Shown in pieces: positions 8,540 to 16,400 of a DNA stretch of 24,800 nucleotides; position 1 is the stretch's first letter; each line of letters starts with the position of its first letter. The notes under the pieces were generated by a model. That model saw only the letters and a program-made list of their open reading frames with translations. It was not told the DNA's origin and did not search any database. A program made the position numbers and the translations under genes. Source of the stretch: JBEVEP01 sp040512755 (GTDB taxonomy: Bacteria > Pseudomonadota > Alphaproteobacteria > Rhizobiales > Rhizobiaceae); assembly GCA_040512755.1 (NCBI GenBank), contig JBEVEP010000056.1, forward strand, positions 1 to 24,800, read 5' to 3'.

Positions 8540-9625
8540 TCACTTGGTTCCTTCCGTCGCCCGCTTTTGCAGCTCTGGCAGAGGTAGATACGGGACGACG
8601 CCCTGGTTGCCATTCTGCTCGACGATCACTTTGTTGGAATCCTTCAGCACCTTCTCCATGGTTTCGAGGAAAAGCCGCTTGCGCGTGACATCGGGCGCCT
8701 TGGCGTATTCGTCATAGACCGAGATGAAGCGCTGTGCCTCGCCCTGCGCTTCCTGCACAACCCTGTTCTTGTAGGCGGCCGCGTCCTCACGGACTTGCGC
8801 GGCTTCACCGCGCGCCTGGCCAAGCTTCTGGTTGGAGTACTGGTTGGACTCTTCCACGAAGCGGTCCTCGTCCTGCTCCGCGCGCTGAACCTCGTCAAAC
8901 GCGTCCGCCACTTCGCGCGGCGGCGCGGCATCCTCTATCGAAATGGCGTTGATCGTCAGCCCCGCCTGATAGGAGTCCAGCGTCGACTGAATAATTCCGC
9001 GCACCGCGTCAGCGATGCCCTGACGGTCGTCACGGAAAACGTCCTGTGCCGGACGCCGGCCGACCGCCTCGCGCATGGCGCTTTCTGCGACCTGACGAAC
9101 CATTTCGTCCACACCGGACACGTTGAAGAGATAAGCCTTTGGATCCGAAACCTGATAGGCGACCGAGAATTTGACGTCGACGATGTTCTGATCGCCTGAC
9201 AGCATCAAACCCGAGGACGTGCCACCCCTCGCCTCACCAATGTTGATCAACCTTTCGGCGATGCTGGCCCGTTCAACCGTCTCTACTGGCCACCAGTGGA
9301 AATGCAGGCCAGGTTCGGAAAGTTCTTCCTTTGGCTTGCCGAAGCGCAATTCAACCGCAAGTTCATCCGGCTGCACCGTATAGACTGCCTGAAAAACCCA
9401 GAACGCGAGCACCGCAGCCGCGATAAGACCCAGAAACGCCGGACTGGCGCCTGCTCCGCCGGGTAATGCCTTCTTTAGCCGGTCCTGGCCGCGGCGGATG
9501 ATGTCCTCGAGATCGGGGGGCGATCCTTGTGGGCCCGGGCCGCGCGGCCCCTGACCCCAGGGCCCACCGCCACCGCCGCCGCCCCACGGGCCACCGCCTC
9601 CGCCGCTCTGATTATTCCAGGGCAT
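8540..9625 (-). CDS. hflK: HflK, SPFH-domain modulator of FtsH
   Basis: Partner of HflC in the FtsH-regulating membrane complex. 361 residues from ATG 9625, chosen because AAAGGA lies 6 bases before it and the protein then begins MPWNNQSGGGGG, the usual HflK start. Residues 7-34 are a Gly/Pro/Trp-rich cytoplasmic tail, about 62-81 is the membrane helix, about 82-270 the SPFH domain (VQPDELAVELRFGKP at its start), and about 245-320 the long coiled-coil helix (RAEQDEDRFVEESNQYSNQK). It is the first gene of the cluster and has a well-formed promoter 61-90 bases upstream of its start. Confidence 0.95.
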   Translation of the reverse strand: MPWNNQSGGGGGPWGGGGGGGPWGQGPRGPGPQGSPPDLEDIIRRGQDRLKKALPGGAGASPAFLGLIAAAVLAFWVFQAVYTVQPDELAVELRFGKPKEELSEPGLHFHWWPVETVERASIAERLINIGEARGGTSSGLMLSGDQNIVDVKFSVAYQVSDPKAYLFNVSGVDEMVRQVAESAMREAVGRRPAQDVFRDDRQGIADAVRGIIQSTLDSYQAGLTINAISIEDAAPPREVADAFDEVQRAEQDEDRFVEESNQYSNQKLGQARGEAAQVREDAAAYKNRVVQEAQGEAQRFISVYDEYAKAPDVTRKRLFLETMEKVLKDSNKVIVEQNGNQGVVPYLPLPELQKRATEGTK

Positions 9626-9692
9626 GAAAATCCTTTCGGTCTGGACATTGCGTAGCGCCTGACCGGCTGCCCCGCATGTTCTCCTGTTGCCA

Positions 9693-9721
9693 TCTATAGG
9701 TATGCCTGCACCTGCTTTCAA
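9693..9721 (-). promoter_or_regulatory. Sigma-70-like promoter of hflK-hflC-DUF2065
   Basis: On the minus strand TTGAAA (9721-9716), a 17-base spacer and TATAGA (9698-9693) make a near-consensus housekeeping promoter. It points to hflK and would start transcription near 9686, giving a leader of about 60 bases. It lies in the gap after the folA stop, so hflK need not depend on thyA-folA transcription. Confidence 0.55.
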
Positions 9722-9778
9722 CGCGGTGCGCTTGCATTGTCCGATTTCGCCGCCGAAACTTGCCCTTTCGCGCACTTT

Positions 9779-10300
9779 TCAATGCGCAGCTTCACGCCGT
9801 TCGTAGACGGTATAGCGTGTCGCATGGGTGTCCCGGTCGCCGGCCGGGAACTCCTCTGTACGGATCGGCTTCCAAACCTCAGGATCGATCGCCGGGAAAA
9901 CAGTGTCGCCATCGAAATCCGCCAGCACATGCGTGACGTAGAGCCGGTCCGCGCGCGGCAGCGCCTGCCGGTAGATTTCGCCGCCGCCGATAACGCACGC
10001 TTCATCCGCACCAGCCATGCATCGGCTGCCGCGCGCCGTCGCGAACTTCATCGCCTCGTCCAGTGAGCGCACGACCTCCGCGCCGTCCGCACGAAAATCG
10101 GGGTCGCGCGTGATCACGATGTTCAAGCGGCCGGGAAGTGGGCGGCCAATGCTCTGCCAGGTCTTACGGCCCATGATGATTGGCTTGCCCATCGTCGTGG
10201 CCTTGAACCGTTTGAGGTCCGTCGACAGTTTCCAAGGCAGGCCGTTGTCGCGCCCGATCACACCGTTTTCGGCAATCGCGACATAGATCGCAAGGTCCAT
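9779..10300 (-). CDS. folA: Dihydrofolate reductase FolA
   Basis: Reduces dihydrofolate to tetrahydrofolate with NADPH. 173 residues from ATG 10300; GGGAG 5-6 bases upstream fixes this start. Visible motifs are VAIAENGVIGRDNGLPW (7-23, with the Met20-loop equivalent), the catalytic acid D28 in STDLKRF (equivalent to D27 of E. coli), MGRKTWQSIGRPLPGRLNIV (43-62, NADPH and folate contacts), and VIGGGEIYRQAL followed by DFDGDTVFP near the C-terminus. It lies 67 bases downstream of thyA and remakes the folate that ThyA oxidises. Confidence 0.96.
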   Translation of the reverse strand: MDLAIYVAIAENGVIGRDNGLPWKLSTDLKRFKATTMGKPIIMGRKTWQSIGRPLPGRLNIVITRDPDFRADGAEVVRSLDEAMKFATARGSRCMAGADEACVIGGGEIYRQALPRADRLYVTHVLADFDGDTVFPAIDPEVWKPIRTEEFPAGDRDTHATRYTVYERREAAH

Positions 10301-10367
10301 CAACGCTCCCGCCAACCAGCTTCTGTCTGCGGCCCATACCCGACCACTTGCTCGCCCAGCCTCATTA

Positions 10368-11162
10368 TCATACGGCGATCGGCGCTCGGATGGTGGCGTC
10401 GGCCACGTAGTTGTCGAGCCTGAAGTCCTCATAGCGAAACGCGAAAAGATCCGTCACAGCCGGATTGATCCACATGGTGGGGAGCGGCTTGGGTGTCCGC
10501 CCGAGTTGTTCGCGCGCCTGGTCGAAATGGTTCGCGTAGAGGTGCGCGTCACCCAGCGTATGAACGAAATCGCCCGGTTTCAGACCGGTCACCTGAGCAA
10601 CCATCATGGTCAACAAGGCATAAGAGGCGATGTTGAACGGCACTCCCAGAAAGACATCGGCCGAGCGCTGATAGAGCTGGCACGAAAGCCGCCCCTCGGA
10701 CACGTAGAATTGGAACAGGCAATGACATGGCGGGAGAGCCATGGCGTCCACTTCCGCCGGATTCCAGGCCGACACGATCAAACGCCTTGAATGAGGATTT
10801 CGCCGCAACTCCCTCAGAAGATTCGCAATCTGGTCGATCTCGCCTCCGTCCTTGGCGGGCCATGATCGCCACTGTTTTCCGTAGACCGGTCCGAGATCAC
10901 CGTTCTCGTCCGCCCATTCATCCCAGATCGTGACTCCATTCTCCTTGAGGTATTTGATGTTCGTGTCGCCAGCCAGGAACCAGAGCAGTTCATGGATAAT
11001 CGATTTCAGATGCAGCTTCTTGGTCGTCGTGACGGGAAAGCCCCGCCCCAGGTCGAAACGCATCTGATAACCGAAGACCGAGCGCGTGCCGGTCCCGGTC
11101 CGGTCGTCACGATCCGAGCCGTGCTGAATGACATGACTGAGAAGGTCGAGATACTGGCGCAT
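10368..11162 (-). CDS. thyA: Thymidylate synthase ThyA
   Basis: Makes dTMP from dUMP with 5,10-methylene-tetrahydrofolate as methyl donor and reductant. From ATG 11162 it is 264 residues, the same length as E. coli ThyA, and the catalytic cysteine falls at C146 in ALPPCHCLFQ. Other family signatures are the phosphate-binding arginine R21 in DRTGTGTRS, LRELRRNPHSRRLIVSAWNP (about 116-135), YQRSADVFLGVPFNIASYA, and HLYANHFDQ. The Shine-Dalgarno is weak. A TATGAT hexamer at 11198-11193 (minus strand) could be its -10 box but lacks a clear -35 box. It forms an operon-like pair with folA. Confidence 0.97.
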   Translation of the reverse strand: MRQYLDLLSHVIQHGSDRDDRTGTGTRSVFGYQMRFDLGRGFPVTTTKKLHLKSIIHELLWFLAGDTNIKYLKENGVTIWDEWADENGDLGPVYGKQWRSWPAKDGGEIDQIANLLRELRRNPHSRRLIVSAWNPAEVDAMALPPCHCLFQFYVSEGRLSCQLYQRSADVFLGVPFNIASYALLTMMVAQVTGLKPGDFVHTLGDAHLYANHFDQAREQLGRTPKPLPTMWINPAVTDLFAFRYEDFRLDNYVADATIRAPIAV

Positions 11163-11275
11163 ACGCTTACGGCGATTCGAGGTTTCGACCAGATCATAAC
11201 GGAGCGGGGCACCAGGGGCCACGCCTGCTTCCCGCCGCTCACATCAAATTGCTGCACCTTCCGCGCGATGACCGA

Positions 11276-11291
11276 GAATCAGGATTGATTC
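11276..11291. promoter_or_regulatory. Inverted repeat with two GANTC sites upstream of thyA
   Basis: GAATCA (11276-11281), spacer GGAT, then TGATTC (11286-11291) form a perfect 6-bp inverted repeat. Each arm contains a GANTC site (GAATC and GATTC), the target of the cell-cycle methylase CcrM in alphaproteobacteria. It lies about 114-129 bases upstream of the thyA start. A regulatory role is inference. Confidence 0.3.
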
Positions 11292-11302
11292 AGGAGAAGG
11301 GG

Positions 11303-11320
11303 CTGCCTTTCTGCAGGCAG
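11303..11320. repeat. Short hairpin between thyA and the DUF2853 gene
   Basis: CTGCCT (11303-11308) and AGGCAG (11315-11320) pair over a 6-base loop. It lies downstream of the DUF2853 stop on the minus strand and could be its terminator, but there is no T-run after it. A T-run does occur right at the stop codon, before the hairpin. Confidence 0.25.
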
Positions 11321-11378
11321 ACGCGGCGTCTGTCGCGCACGTGTCGACGGGCGACGCTGACGCGCGATCGCTAAAAAA

Positions 11379-11690
11379 TCAGAGGTCGCCGAGCTTTCCG
11401 AGATGCTTTGCGACCAGATAGTAGAAGGTGACCCGGCTTTTCGTATTGTCCGACGCCATGGTCTGGCAGACCTTCTCAATGGCCGAATCCGCCTTTGCGC
11501 CGTCGGAAACGCCCAGTTTCTTGCCAGCCCAGTTGTCGCGCACGCGGCCGAGTTCCTTGGGATCCTGGCACGACACGAGTGAAGAGTCGCGATTGCGAAG
11601 CGCTATTCCCAGATGTTTCACGATCTTGTTGACCACATCGGCGTCAGCCGTCGCGTCATATTTCCTCACATCCGCAAGATAATCGGCCAT
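11379..11690 (-). CDS. DUF2853 family protein
   Basis: 103 residues, soluble, no signal peptide or membrane segment. The N-terminus MADYLADVRKYD and the C-terminal block RVTFYYLVAKHLGKLG fit the DUF2853 family of small alpha-helical proteins found in Hyphomicrobiales and some Bacteroidetes. GGGGA 7 bases before the ATG supports the start. It is transcribed away from ssrA and is followed by a gap before thyA. No function is known, and nothing nearby suggests one. Confidence 0.8.
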   Translation of the reverse strand: MADYLADVRKYDATADADVVNKIVKHLGIALRNRDSSLVSCQDPKELGRVRDNWAGKKLGVSDGAKADSAIEKVCQTMASDNTKSRVTFYYLVAKHLGKLGDL

Positions 11691-11848
11691 GTCAAAATCC
11701 CCGTCGAAACAATCGATGAAAACACATGGTGAGTCGCGCCGTGCGGGTACAACTTGGCGTTCCAGCCCTTTTCACCGGCTACAACTTTCCTTGGCATGTG
11801 CCGGCAAGTCAATCCCAATTCGCCCTTCCATTTTGCACCCGTCCTCCC

Positions 11849-11854
11849 TATATT
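11849..11854 (+). promoter_or_regulatory. -10 box of ssrA
   Basis: TATATT lies 7 bases before the start of the first tmRNA hairpin at 11861, which is the right place for a -10 hexamer of the tmRNA precursor. The -35 region at the usual distance (TTCCAT, 11826-11831) is weak. Confidence 0.45.
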
Positions 11855-11860
11855 CGACGG

Positions 11861-12180
11861 GTCAGCTTGCCTGACTATGGCGATAAACGGCCGATGAAAT
11901 AAGCCATTCGGACCCGGGGGCGGTACCCGGCGCCTCCACCAAAAACCGCCGCAGCGAGGCGGCTTTTGATGGGGGCGAAATAGGATCGACGAGGGTGTAA
12001 AGATCGGACTTTTGCCCGGCATTGTACCACCGTTATCGGGCTAATCTTATAGTTGCCAACGACAACTATGCGGAAGCACGTCTCGCCGCTTAATGCGGTG
12101 CGACAGCTTCAATTCAAGTCCTAGTGGTTCGCACTTCTAGGCGGGGTCCGGAGGCACCTGGCAACAGAAGCCTCCACTTC
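11861..12180 (+). ncRNA. ssrA: Transfer-messenger RNA, circularly permuted two-piece form
   Basis: tmRNA rescues stalled ribosomes and tags the nascent chain for proteolysis. The gene is permuted as in other alphaproteobacteria. The acceptor piece comes first: hairpin 11861-11875, then a T-stem of 5 bp (11914-11918 with 11926-11930) with a 7-base loop GGCGGTA, then CGCCTCC and encoded ACCA ending at 11941. An intervening segment of 29 bases follows (11942-11970). The coding piece starts at 11971 with GGGGGCG, which pairs with CGCCTCC to form a 7-bp acceptor stem including the G3-U alanine identity pair. A P2 pairing is possible between 12003-12007 and 11891-11895. GCCCG/CGGGC near 12014-12041 looks like pseudoknot 1. 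The tag frame is 12055-12093, ANDNYAEARLAA then TAA. Paired blocks to about 12175 (GGAGGC with GCCTCC) suggest a second pseudoknot. Both outer ends are approximate. Confidence 0.93.
12055..12093 (+). other. tmRNA tag reading frame (ANDNYAEARLAA)
   Basis: The resume codon is GCC at 12055 and the frame ends at TAA 12091-12093, encoding ANDNYAEARLAA. The C-terminal LAA is the ClpX-recognised degron, and the N-terminal part of the tag is where SspB binds. The two ends of this tag fit the neighbouring sspB gene as adaptor. Confidence 0.93.
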
Positions 12181-12238
12181 CCTTCTCCCAAGATATGCGT
12201 TGAGACTATTCCGCTGGATCGCCGCGTGATCATTCCGA

Positions 12239-12266
12239 TTGGCAATCGCCGTCCTCGTACTATATC
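12239..12266 (+). promoter_or_regulatory. Probable sspB promoter
   Basis: TTGGCA (12239-12244), a 16-base spacer and TATATC (12261-12266) lie 65-92 bases before the sspB ATG. This would let sspB be transcribed independently of the tmRNA gene just upstream. Confidence 0.4.
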
Positions 12267-12330
12267 CGGTTTACGACGGCATGAAGCTTGATTACAGGTA
12301 GGGCACAGATTCACGAGGCGGGCGCCCAAC

Positions 12331-12882
12331 ATGGCCGAAGACCATATCCGCTATGATATTCTTGCCCAGGAGGCATTGCGCGGCGTCATGCGCAAGGTGC
12401 TGGCCGAAGTCGCTCGCACCGGCCTGCCCGGCAATCATCATTTCTTCATCACTTTCCTGACCGGCGCGCCAGGTGTGCGCATTTCGAGCAGGCTGCGCGA
12501 ACGCTATCCGGAGCAGATGACGATCGTGATCCAGTTTCAGTATTGGGATCTGAAGGTCAGCGATACTGGCTTCGAGGTCGGCCTTTCCTTCTCCGATGTG
12601 CCGGAGAGGCTTGAAATCCCGTTCTCGGCGGTTCGCGGTTTCTACGACCCGTCTGTCAATTTCGAGCTCGAATTCGATGTGAAGCAGGATGCCATCGTTG
12701 ATCTTCCTGTGGAGCAACCGCCACAGCAGCCAGAGGAGACGCCGAAACCTGTTGCTGCCTCGGGCGCCAAAAAGTCTGGAGCTCGCAAGAACGCCGGCGC
12801 CAAGACGCCCGAACCGGCATCGGCGGATGCGCCGGGCAAGAGCGCCGACGTCGTGTCGCTTGACGCCTTCCGCAAGAAATAG
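12331..12882 (+). CDS. sspB: SspB, ClpXP adaptor for ssrA-tagged proteins (alpha type)
   Basis: Binds the ssrA tag and hands tagged proteins to the ClpXP protease in the cytoplasm. 183 residues. The folded substrate-binding domain is about 1-118 (IRYDILAQEALRGVMRKVL, GLPGNHHFFITF at 31-42, YPEQMTIVIQ at 59-68, FEVGLSFSDVPERLEIPF). A Pro/Ala/Lys-rich flexible linker of about 50 residues follows. The last ten residues, VVSLDAFRKK, are conserved in alphaproteobacterial relatives and probably form the ClpX-binding tail, by analogy with the C-terminal tail of E. coli SspB. GAGGCGGG about 10 bases before the ATG serves as ribosome site. The tmRNA gene lies about 150 bases upstream, and the DUF4169 gene starts 2 bases after the stop. 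Confidence 0.92.
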   Translation: MAEDHIRYDILAQEALRGVMRKVLAEVARTGLPGNHHFFITFLTGAPGVRISSRLRERYPEQMTIVIQFQYWDLKVSDTGFEVGLSFSDVPERLEIPFSAVRGFYDPSVNFELEFDVKQDAIVDLPVEQPPQQPEETPKPVAASGAKKSGARKNAGAKTPEPASADAPGKSADVVSLDAFRKK

Positions 12883-12884
12883 AA

Positions 12885-13082
12885 ATGTCCGGGATCGTCA
12901 ACCTTCGTCAGGCACGCAAGCAAAAGGCGCGTTCTGCGAAGGAGCGTGAGGCCGAACAGAACCGTCTGCTGCATGGCAGAACGAAGGCGGAGAAGCTGCG
13001 CGACCGGAGAGCGGCTGAAAAATCAGACAGCTTTCTGGACGGCCATAGACGAAGCTCCTCCGATGAGGACCATCGTTCTTGA
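12885..13082 (+). CDS. DUF4169 family small basic protein
   Basis: 65 residues, very rich in Arg, Lys, Glu and Ala. The N-terminal MSGIVNLRQARKQKARSAKE and the central GRTKAEKLRDRRAAE match the DUF4169 pattern, a helical charged protein of Hyphomicrobiales and relatives. It starts 2 bases after the sspB stop and its own stop (TGA 13080-13082) overlaps the TTG start of the next gene, so the three genes form one tight operon. The function is unknown. A helical highly charged protein could bind nucleic acid or a partner protein, but nothing in the sequence decides this. Confidence 0.82.
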   Translation: MSGIVNLRQARKQKARSAKEREAEQNRLLHGRTKAEKLRDRRAAEKSDSFLDGHRRSSSDEDHRS

Positions 13083-13303
13083 GTCTCATCCGCAAGCGCT
13101 CTATCGCAATCCGCGGGCACCGCACCAGCTTTTCGATCGAGCAGCCTTTCTATGACGATCTACTGGCCATCGCGGATAAGCGCGGCCTGTCGCTCGCCGC
13201 ACTGGTTGCCGAGATCGATGCGGCCCGTCCGCGCGACGCGAACCTGTCATCCGCTCTCCGTATCCATGTGCTCGCATGGGCGAAGCGGCGGCCCAACAGT
13301 TAA
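13079..13303 (+). CDS. Ribbon-helix-helix domain protein
   Basis: 74 residues fitting the small ribbon-helix-helix family common in alphaproteobacteria: the strand SIAIRGHRTSFSIEQ (about 8-22), helix FYDDLLAIADKRG, turn LSLAALVAEIDAARP, then NLSSALRIHVLAWA. Such proteins usually bind DNA as dimers. The start is TTG 13079, overlapping the DUF4169 stop as TTGA. It is the only usable start: no ATG or GTG in this frame lies between it and the upstream stop at 13064, and the fold begins almost at once. GAGGA at 13065-13069 is a suitable ribosome site. As third gene of the sspB operon it may be an autoregulator; this is inference. Confidence 0.8.
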   Translation: MSLIRKRSIAIRGHRTSFSIEQPFYDDLLAIADKRGLSLAALVAEIDAARPRDANLSSALRIHVLAWAKRRPNS

Positions 13304-13403
13304 CTTTGAAATCGGATTGAGGTGGCAACCGAAATGGGTCTGAACCGGCCTTTGCGATGAATCGGAAATGGCAGCTGCATGGCCTATCTCGGCCGCAATC
13401 GCC

Positions 13404-16400
13404 CTACTGGCCGAGCGATCTCAGGAAGTTTTCAATCGGCCGGAAGGGAGAACGGCGGCCTGGCTGCTGTGTGAGGGGCTCATCGCGCGCATCGAAAGGC
13501 GGCAGCGGAGCGCTTTCGACCCCCGGCAGCGTTTCCGGAACAGGGCTCGGCTGCGCCTCCACACGGGCTCGCTCCTTCTCGGCGAGCCTCGCATCTGCCG
13601 CACGCTCCGCAGCCTCTTTTGCAGCCTTTCGCCGCTCCGCATCAGCGGCTTCGTCGGCCGCCCGTTGCCGCGTCGCGTGCTCCGCTCGCGCCCTTTCCTC
13701 GGCTTCGGCTTTCTCGCGCGCCGCCTCTTCAGCCTTGCGGCGCACTTCCTCTTCGGCCTTCACGCGCAATGCCTCGTCGGCGCGTTGTATCTCATCCGCC
13801 AAACGTTCACGTTCTCCTTGCACGGCAGCGTAGTAGCGCGCCTCCCGTCTGAGACGCTGCCTTTCCAGAAGCATGGCCTGCATAGCCTCAACGCGCGCCT
13901 GTTCACGCTCGAGCGCACGCTGGGTCAAAAACTGAGCGAGTGGTTGCGTGTCGAGATGCCCCCTCGCCTCACCGCCAATCGGCCCCGCGACGGCAAACCG
14001 TATGGTGGGTTCCGATCCGACCAGGCTTTCTTCACCTGGATTGTATACAACGGCGCCTGCCGCCTTGAGCGTCCCGTCATTGAGATCGGCGCCGACCTCT
14101 GCCGTCAGCGTGGCCGCCGGATTTTCGAGTGACACCGGCGGAGCCCGCAGCACACCCCCAGCGATTGTGAAAGCGAGTTCCGCATCGCCGACGGCGAATT
14201 CGCCGGTCTCGGCGATCGACGGGGCAAATGCAGCAATCTTGACCGCATCGACATCACTGCCGATCTCGTCGGCGCGAGCAATGATCGCCTGGAAGGCCTG
14301 CGGGTTGAGGCCGGCAATCGTAAGGCCGTGCAGAGCAGCCGTTCCGGACCCTGTGAGTGCGGCCACCATAGCCTCGATGGATTTGCCCGTTGCCGAAACC
14401 GAGGCGGTCATATCTCCCCGGCCGGTGAACCGGGTTGCGGTAAACGCCGTGCCGAGATCAGCGCCGGTCAATTTGAGCTGCGCCGAGAAAAGGCCGGTAC
14501 CGTCGGTATTCTTGAGCTCGACCAACCCGTCGAGCTGCCCGTCATAGGCTTTCCCCGAGATGCCGCTGAGGCGCATGCCTTCCCGGTCAAGCCGCGCCGC
14601 CATATGGACATCGCTGGCCGCCCCCAAAGGTCCGGCCGAGAGCGTGCTTGCGGAGAGATCGAGCTCGGCGGTAAAGGGCGCCGAGACGCTGTCCTGGAAC
14701 GCCGCCGCCGGCCAACCCGTGCCGTCACGCTGCAGGGCAGTTTCGCCGAGCACCATCGCCACGGCCGGAGCAAGCTCCAGTTCATCCAACACCAGTGCGC
14801 CGGTAAGATGCGGCAACCCCTCCTTCATTTCCACGCGAACATCACCACTCACGGCGCTCTCTTCAATCGTCCCTTCAACTGTTGACAGGTGGAGGATGCC
14901 CTTTGCGTATTGCAGGTCCGACGCAAGTTCCACGGGCAGGCCAAGGCCCATTCCGGGCAGGCTTGCTCCCGCCGTCATCAACCAGGGTTCGATATCGGAC
15001 GCCTGCAGGCGGATCGTCCCTGCCGCGGACAGAGCGTCATGCTGCGCTGTAACTTGACCGGCAAATCTCGCCTGCGTATCCACGCCCGTAAATCCGACCG
15101 TGGTTGCAAGACCGCCCGCGAGAGTTCCCCTGGCCTCCAGGCTGGTTTCGCCATTCCCGGTCACGCCAAGCGGCAGCGCCGGCAAGCCGTAGAGCGCCAT
15201 CAATGCTTCGGCATTGCTGTTCTTCGCTGTAAGCAAAAGCGAGAGGTCCGCCGTCTCCAAGGAATCTGTCTTGCCGTTGCCCGAGGCGGTCAGCGAAAAC
15301 TCACTGCCTCCGGAGACCCCGTTCGCCGTCAGTGCAACGTCGCTGGCGCCGTCGTTCCCGGGAACAGCGCTCGCCACCAGATCGATCTGCGAATCCGTAA
15401 AAAGTCCGGGATAGGCGCTCTCTCGTTTGCGCAATTCCCGAAGCAACGCATTGGACGGATAGTGTTCTGCCAAGCCAGATATCAAAGGCGCCAGATCCAC
15501 AGCCAGGATCGATGCGTCGAGATTGCCTGACGGATTCTGCGGAAAGTCCCGTACCTTGCCTGTTGCGCTGATCGTTGCACCGGACAGATCCCCGATCGAC
15601 AGGCGATCAATCTCCAGCGTCCTGTCCCGCAGCCTGAGCGCGGTATCGACTTTTTCGGCGGTCAATCCGGCAACATGCACGGGCCCAGCCGTGATGTTGA
15701 AGTCAAGGTCATGATCCGCCAGCCGGTTCACGCCCTTTTCGCTGACGAAAAGCGAGGTGAAAGCCAGCATCCCGTCGACATCCAACGCATCCCCGGTAAG
15801 CTCCACCTGCATAGACGGCTTGGCATCATATGGCTGCCGATTGTCGATCCGCCCGCGGAACTTTGCCGGACCAAGGATCAGTTCCAGATCCTCGAAGCGC
15901 TGCCGCTGAGACGTCATATGGACATTGGCGCGGAACCCTGCCGCGGGGACACGCCGGATCGCATCATCCACATCCTTGGCGAGCCACGCCGCAAAGCCCG
16001 AAGGCTGTTTGACAGCGAGGAGCAATGAACCTGCAAAGCCAAGCTCGCCGTCAGTCCTCAGCAGGCCCGATCCCTCAAGGGTGGCGCGGCCGGGCAACGT
16101 CGCGGCCATGGACTTCACGTTCCAGCCCTCCGCCGCCGGAGCTGCCGAAAGCCGCACGTCGCGGATCGTCGTGTCGCCCGCAACCACTGCCGGAAGATTG
16201 ATGTCTATGACGCCCGGGATCGTCGGCTTCGGCAGACTTACAAGCGCCTTCTCGACGGCAGCGATGCGCCCCGCGAGCGTGATGCCTTTCACTGTTTCGC
16301 GGGCACCGACCGCTTCGTCGAAGCGAATTTGCGCGCCGTGTGCGTCGACTGAGAAGTTTGGTTCTGCGCCAATATCCACAAAAGCAGACCCATCCGCCGT

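Noticed and set aside
11666..12022. 118-codon minus-strand frame across the DUF2853-sspB gap
   Set aside because: It runs antisense through the acceptor part of the tmRNA gene, and the RNA structure and tag explain the conservation expected there.
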